From contig JAJXYY010000041.1 in the NCBI GenBank assembly GCA_021780315.1, positions 248,001 to 312,000 on the forward strand: 64,000 bases of DNA, read 5' to 3'. Of the stretch, positions 61,313 to 64,000 are shown piece after piece. The notes under the pieces were generated by a model. It was not told where the DNA came from, made no database searches, and worked only from the letters and a program-made list of their open reading frames with translations. Position 1 is the first letter of the stretch. Each line of letters opens with the position of its first letter. This DNA is from Acidobacteriota bacterium. Its GTDB lineage: Bacteria; Acidobacteriota; Terriglobia; Terriglobales; Acidobacteriaceae. Position numbers and translations under genes: made by a program.

Positions 61313-64000
61313 TTACGGGACTTGTTGCTGGGGGACTTGATCGGTGATGAGGTGGATGGTGCCGAGGATTCCGGAAGGGACGGGGTGGACGAGGTTGAGG
61401 TCCTGCATCTGGAAGCGGTCACCGTATTTGGCGATCAGGGGTTTGTAGTCGCGGGGTGGGAGTGCGGCCCAGGCGTTGATGGCGGTGTTGAAGACGTGGA
61501 TTTCGATGTGATTTTGACCGGTTTTGAGGAAGGGGGAGAGGTCGAGGCGGTAGGGTGGGTGCCAGAGGGCGCCGACGCGTTGGCCGTTGAGATAGACGAT
61601 AGCGGCTTCGTGGATGGGTGGGTCGTACCAGGCGCGCATGCCGGGACCGGTGCCGGTGCGGAGCGGATTGGGGAGGGGTGCGCCGGCGGGGCGGGTGGTG
61701 TTGGGGTCTACGGTGAGTTCTGTGCCGGGGCGTGTGAGGGGCTGGCCGCCGTCGATTTTGAGGAAGACTTTCGATCTGGGGGGGGCTGCGAAGGTGAAGT
61801 CGCGGGAGTAGACGGCTTCTCCAGAGTAGAAGCGGGTGTCTGGGTTGGCGGTCCAGTCTGCGAGGGTGGGTTGGGACTCGGATTTGCCGGTGGCGGAGAA
61901 GTTGACCTGCCAGTCAGCGGAGAGATCGGCGAGTTGGGTGGTGGTGGTGGCGGGGCGAGGAGTTACGTTGAGTGAGCTATCGGTGAAGAGGAAGACGCGC
62001 GACTCGTAGGGGGCAAGGTCCAGGTTGAAGCCGGTGGTGGTGTTGGTGAGGGCGAGGGAGTCGGTGGAGTCGGGGTCTAGCTCCTCGCCGTGGTGATGGG
62101 TTGAGGTGAAGGAGGCGGTGGCGTGGACGGGGTGGTTGCTGGTGTTGGCGACGAAGTAGATGTCGGAGGTGGGGAGTCTGCGTCGGATGAATCCGATGAC
62201 GTCCTTGGTGGCGCTGTCGGTGTTGGTGAGTTGGAGGTCGGGGGTGCCGAGGTCGTTGAGGGCCTGGCCGAGGAGAGCTTCGTCGGGGACGACGGGGATG
62301 GAGTGGGTGAGTTCGGCGATCTCGGTGGAGGGCTTGCTGTCGGGATCGAGGGTAGGGGTGTGTCCGACGGCGATGACCTTTCCACCAGCCTGGGTGAAGG
62401 CGTGGATCTTGCGGAGGGTCTCGACGGGGATACGGTCGGTGGGGGGGAGGACGAGGATCTGGTGGTGGAGGCCGAGGCGGTTGATGGTGTCGGCGTCGAT
62501 GAAGTCGAGGTTGTAGCCGGCGGAGAGGATAGTGGAGACGAGGCGGGGGGTGATGAGGTGGGCCATCTCTCCGGTGACGGTGACCTTGCCGGGAGTGAAG
62601 TTGGCCCAGGCGTCGTCGGTGGGGAGGAGGACAGCGACCTGGTTGGCGGGTTGGCCCTGGCGGAGGAGGAAGCTGACACGCTGGATGTAGCGGGTGACCT
62701 CGGGCATGACTGGGTGCCAGGGGTTGTGGTCGTTGAAGACGGCAGCGGCGTAGAGGGACCAGCCGGGGTCTCCGGGCTGGAGTTGGGAGGCGGGTGGGGA
62801 GTAGGGCCAGCCGTGGAAGATGAGGAGGTTTTCGCCGGTGAGGAAGTCGACGTCGGCCTCGGCTTTCATGTCGAGGGGGGTGGCGCGGAAGACGGGGGTA
62901 TGGAGCCAGGTGAAGGTCTCACCGGAGGTGACGTTGTTGCCGAAGAGGTGGTTGGCAGAGGTGGCCCAGCGGAGTGTGGAAAACTGGCGCCACTGTGGAC
63001 CCTCTCCTTCCGGGAGGGCGACCAGGCGTTGACTTGCAAGGCTAACAGCTGGTTCACCATATGTTTGCGAGCGAAACTTGGTGTGATGCGCGATGGCCCA
63101 GTTATTGATTTGAGTCAGGTAGTTTTCGTCGACCAATTCGGTGAGGGTTCGGCCCCAGTCGTGCCTGACGGCTTGTGCGGAAGGTGTGCCTCCGGCGGCG
63201 AGTTCGGGGAGGTGGGGGAGCAGGTCGTAGCCGCGGCGCTGGCGGAATTCGGCGGGGAGGTTGGGGGTCCAGTCGGCTCCGTAGGCTTCGAGGGAGTCGG
63301 AGAAGATGGCGTAGGGCGGGGTGGCTCCGAAGGCTTTGACGAGTGGGGCGCCTACGGCCTGGAGGTGATGGGCGACGGCCTGGTGGCTGAAGGGATCGAG
63401 GACCCAGCCTTCGGCACCGACGGCGGCGCGCTTGACGACCTGATGGGTGTGGCTGGCGATGAAGACGAGGGCGACGCGGGGTTGGGTGTCGGCGGGGATG
63501 GGTGAGTTTTCCCAGGTTGAGGTGCCTGAATGGGGGAGGCTGAGGGTGGTAGCGGAGGCGGCGTCCCAGTGTTTTGGGGTGCCGTTGACGAGGGAGATGG
63601 AGAGGATGGACTCGCCGGTGGCGAGTTTGATGTTGGGGAGGGTGGTGGCGGTGGGAGTGAGGGGAATTTCGGCGATGCGGAGGTGTCCGGCGGCTTCGTC
63701 GAGGGTGGTGGCGGGACCGCCGTAGGGCCATCCGCTACCGAGGGTTACGTCGATGCGGAGGCCGAGTTTTCGGCCTTCGGCCTGAGCGTAGTGGACGCTA
63801 TCGAGCATGGCTGGGCTGAGAAAGGGCTGGTTGACGATCTCTTTGGCGGGATCGTCGAGTACCTGGGCATAGACGAAGGCCAGTTCTGCTCCTCCGATGC
63901 CGTCGGCTCGCATCTGTTGGAGTTCGCGGAGGATCTCGGGTTTTTCGACGGCGGTGCCGAACCACCACCAGCGGACCATGGGCTTGGCTTCCTGCGGCGG
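61313..64000 (-). CDS. GH106-type alpha-L-rhamnosidase, 5' end beyond window
   Basis: A large glycoside hydrolase; 895 residues are visible and the frame enters from beyond the right edge (no start in the window; the ATG at 63979 is internal). VRWWWFGTAVEKPEILRELQ-type N-terminus, GSGWPYGGPATTLDEAAGH and FSDSLEAYGADWTPNLP are characteristic of GH106 alpha-L-rhamnosidases from the Bacteroidetes/Acidobacteria group, which release rhamnose from rhamnogalacturonan. The C-terminal part contains a galactose-binding-like region (about 160 residues). It is 165 nt upstream of GH28 on the same strand; the gap holds the leader hairpin. Confidence 0.85.
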   Translation of the reverse strand, partial: PPQEAKPMVRWWWFGTAVEKPEILRELQQMRADGIGGAELAFVYAQVLDDPAKEIVNQPFLSPAMLDSVHYAQAEGRKLGLRIDVTLGSGWPYGGPATTLDEAAGHLRIAEIPLTPTATTLPNIKLATGESILSISLVNGTPKHWDAASATTLSLPHSGTSTWENSPIPADTQPRVALVFIASHTHQVVKRAAVGAEGWVLDPFSHQAVAHHLQAVGAPLVKAFGATPPYAIFSDSLEAYGADWTPNLPAEFRQRRGYDLLPHLPELAAGGTPSAQAVRHDWGRTLTELVDENYLTQINNWAIAHHTKFRSQTYGEPAVSLASQRLVALPEGEGPQWRQFSTLRWATSANHLFGNNVTSGETFTWLHTPVFRATPLDMKAEADVDFLTGENLLIFHGWPYSPPASQLQPGDPGWSLYAAAVFNDHNPWHPVMPEVTRYIQRVSFLLRQGQPANQVAVLLPTDDAWANFTPGKVTVTGEMAHLITPRLVSTILSAGYNLDFIDADTINRLGLHHQILVLPPTDRIPVETLRKIHAFTQAGGKVIAVGHTPTLDPDSKPSTEIAELTHSIPVVPDEALLGQALNDLGTPDLQLTNTDSATKDVIGFIRRRLPTSDIYFVANTSNHPVHATASFTSTHHHGEELDPDSTDSLALTNTTTGFNLDLAPYESRVFLFTDSSLNVTPRPATTTTQLADLSADWQVNFSATGKSESQPTLADWTANPDTRFYSGEAVYSRDFTFAAPPRSKVFLKIDGGQPLTRPGTELTVDPNTTRPAGAPLPNPLRTGTGPGMRAWYDPPIHEAAIVYLNGQRVGALWHPPYRLDLSPFLKTGQNHIEIHVFNTAINAWAALPPRDYKPLIAKYGDRFQMQDLNLVHPVPSGILGTIHLITDQVPQQQVP

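Noticed and set aside
62123-63505. 460-codon Gly/Asp/Val-rich plus-strand frame
   Set aside because: It lies opposite the GH106-type gene and shows only the composition expected of an antisense shadow.

Overview
The window looks like chromosomal DNA of a high-GC, soil-type Acidobacterium (Terriglobales, for example a Granulicella, Terriglobus or Edaphobacter relative). The clues are the gene mix (UnbV/ASPIC-type and multiheme proteins, pectin and rhamnose enzymes, bifunctional RhaEW), strong GC bias with long antisense shadow frames, and clusters of palindromic repeats that end in GGGGCACCC. This placement is inference from gene content. Both edges cut genes: an amino-acid permease on the left and a GH106-type rhamnosidase on the right.

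Region by region. 1-11.4 kb is housekeeping: permease, a 43-residue membrane peptide, lnt, prfB with its programmed +1 frameshift, DinB-like, CoA-binding, a DsbD/ScsB-type reductase, rarA, a SPOUT rRNA/tRNA methyltransferase, tsaC, a YdcF-type protein and a DUF92 protein. 12.3-21.8 kb holds a secreted YVTN propeller lipoprotein, then a minus-strand set of exported proteins: a TPR protein, a pentaheme cytochrome-TPR protein, a Tat-exported FG-GAP/UnbV (CRTAC1-like) protein and a small secreted protein. An ECF sigma/anti-sigma pair lies upstream. 22.0-23.7 kb has tlyA and nadK.

23.8-32.9 kb is a metal-transport region broken up by repeats: an ABC ATPase, two FtsX-type permeases, an FTR1 iron permease fused to a DUF2318 cysteine domain, a heavy-metal-fold protein and a TlpA-like lipoprotein thioredoxin. 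Two tRNA-Arg genes, an RluA-type gene and a two-TM protein are interleaved. The set resembles the FTR1/P19 iron systems of epsilonproteobacteria, but no P19 gene is seen. A strong candidate operator region with IscR-type half sites lies upstream of FTR1.

33-40.7 kb has a glycosyltransferase, two tandem QueD-like genes with folE (pterin/queuosine entry), truB, and the divergent tesA-like / ybbA-ybbP module. 40.8-64 kb is carbohydrate utilisation: GH105, galK-galT, a SulP transporter, then a near-complete L-rhamnose route (RhaT, RhaI, RhaB, RhaEW, with LutABC to take L-lactate to pyruvate). An unusual IclR-HTH/periplasmic-binding-protein fusion regulator lies within it, followed by GH28 and GH106 pectin enzymes. 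The inferred logic is that pectin is cut outside or in the periplasm, rhamnose enters by RhaT, and the lactaldehyde it yields is oxidised to lactate and then pyruvate.

The most interesting non-gene signals are: a 44-nt hairpin leader shared (38/44 identical) by the ABC ATPase and the GH28 gene, 20-60 nt before each start; the operator cluster before FTR1; and two families of palindromic repeats around the iron genes.
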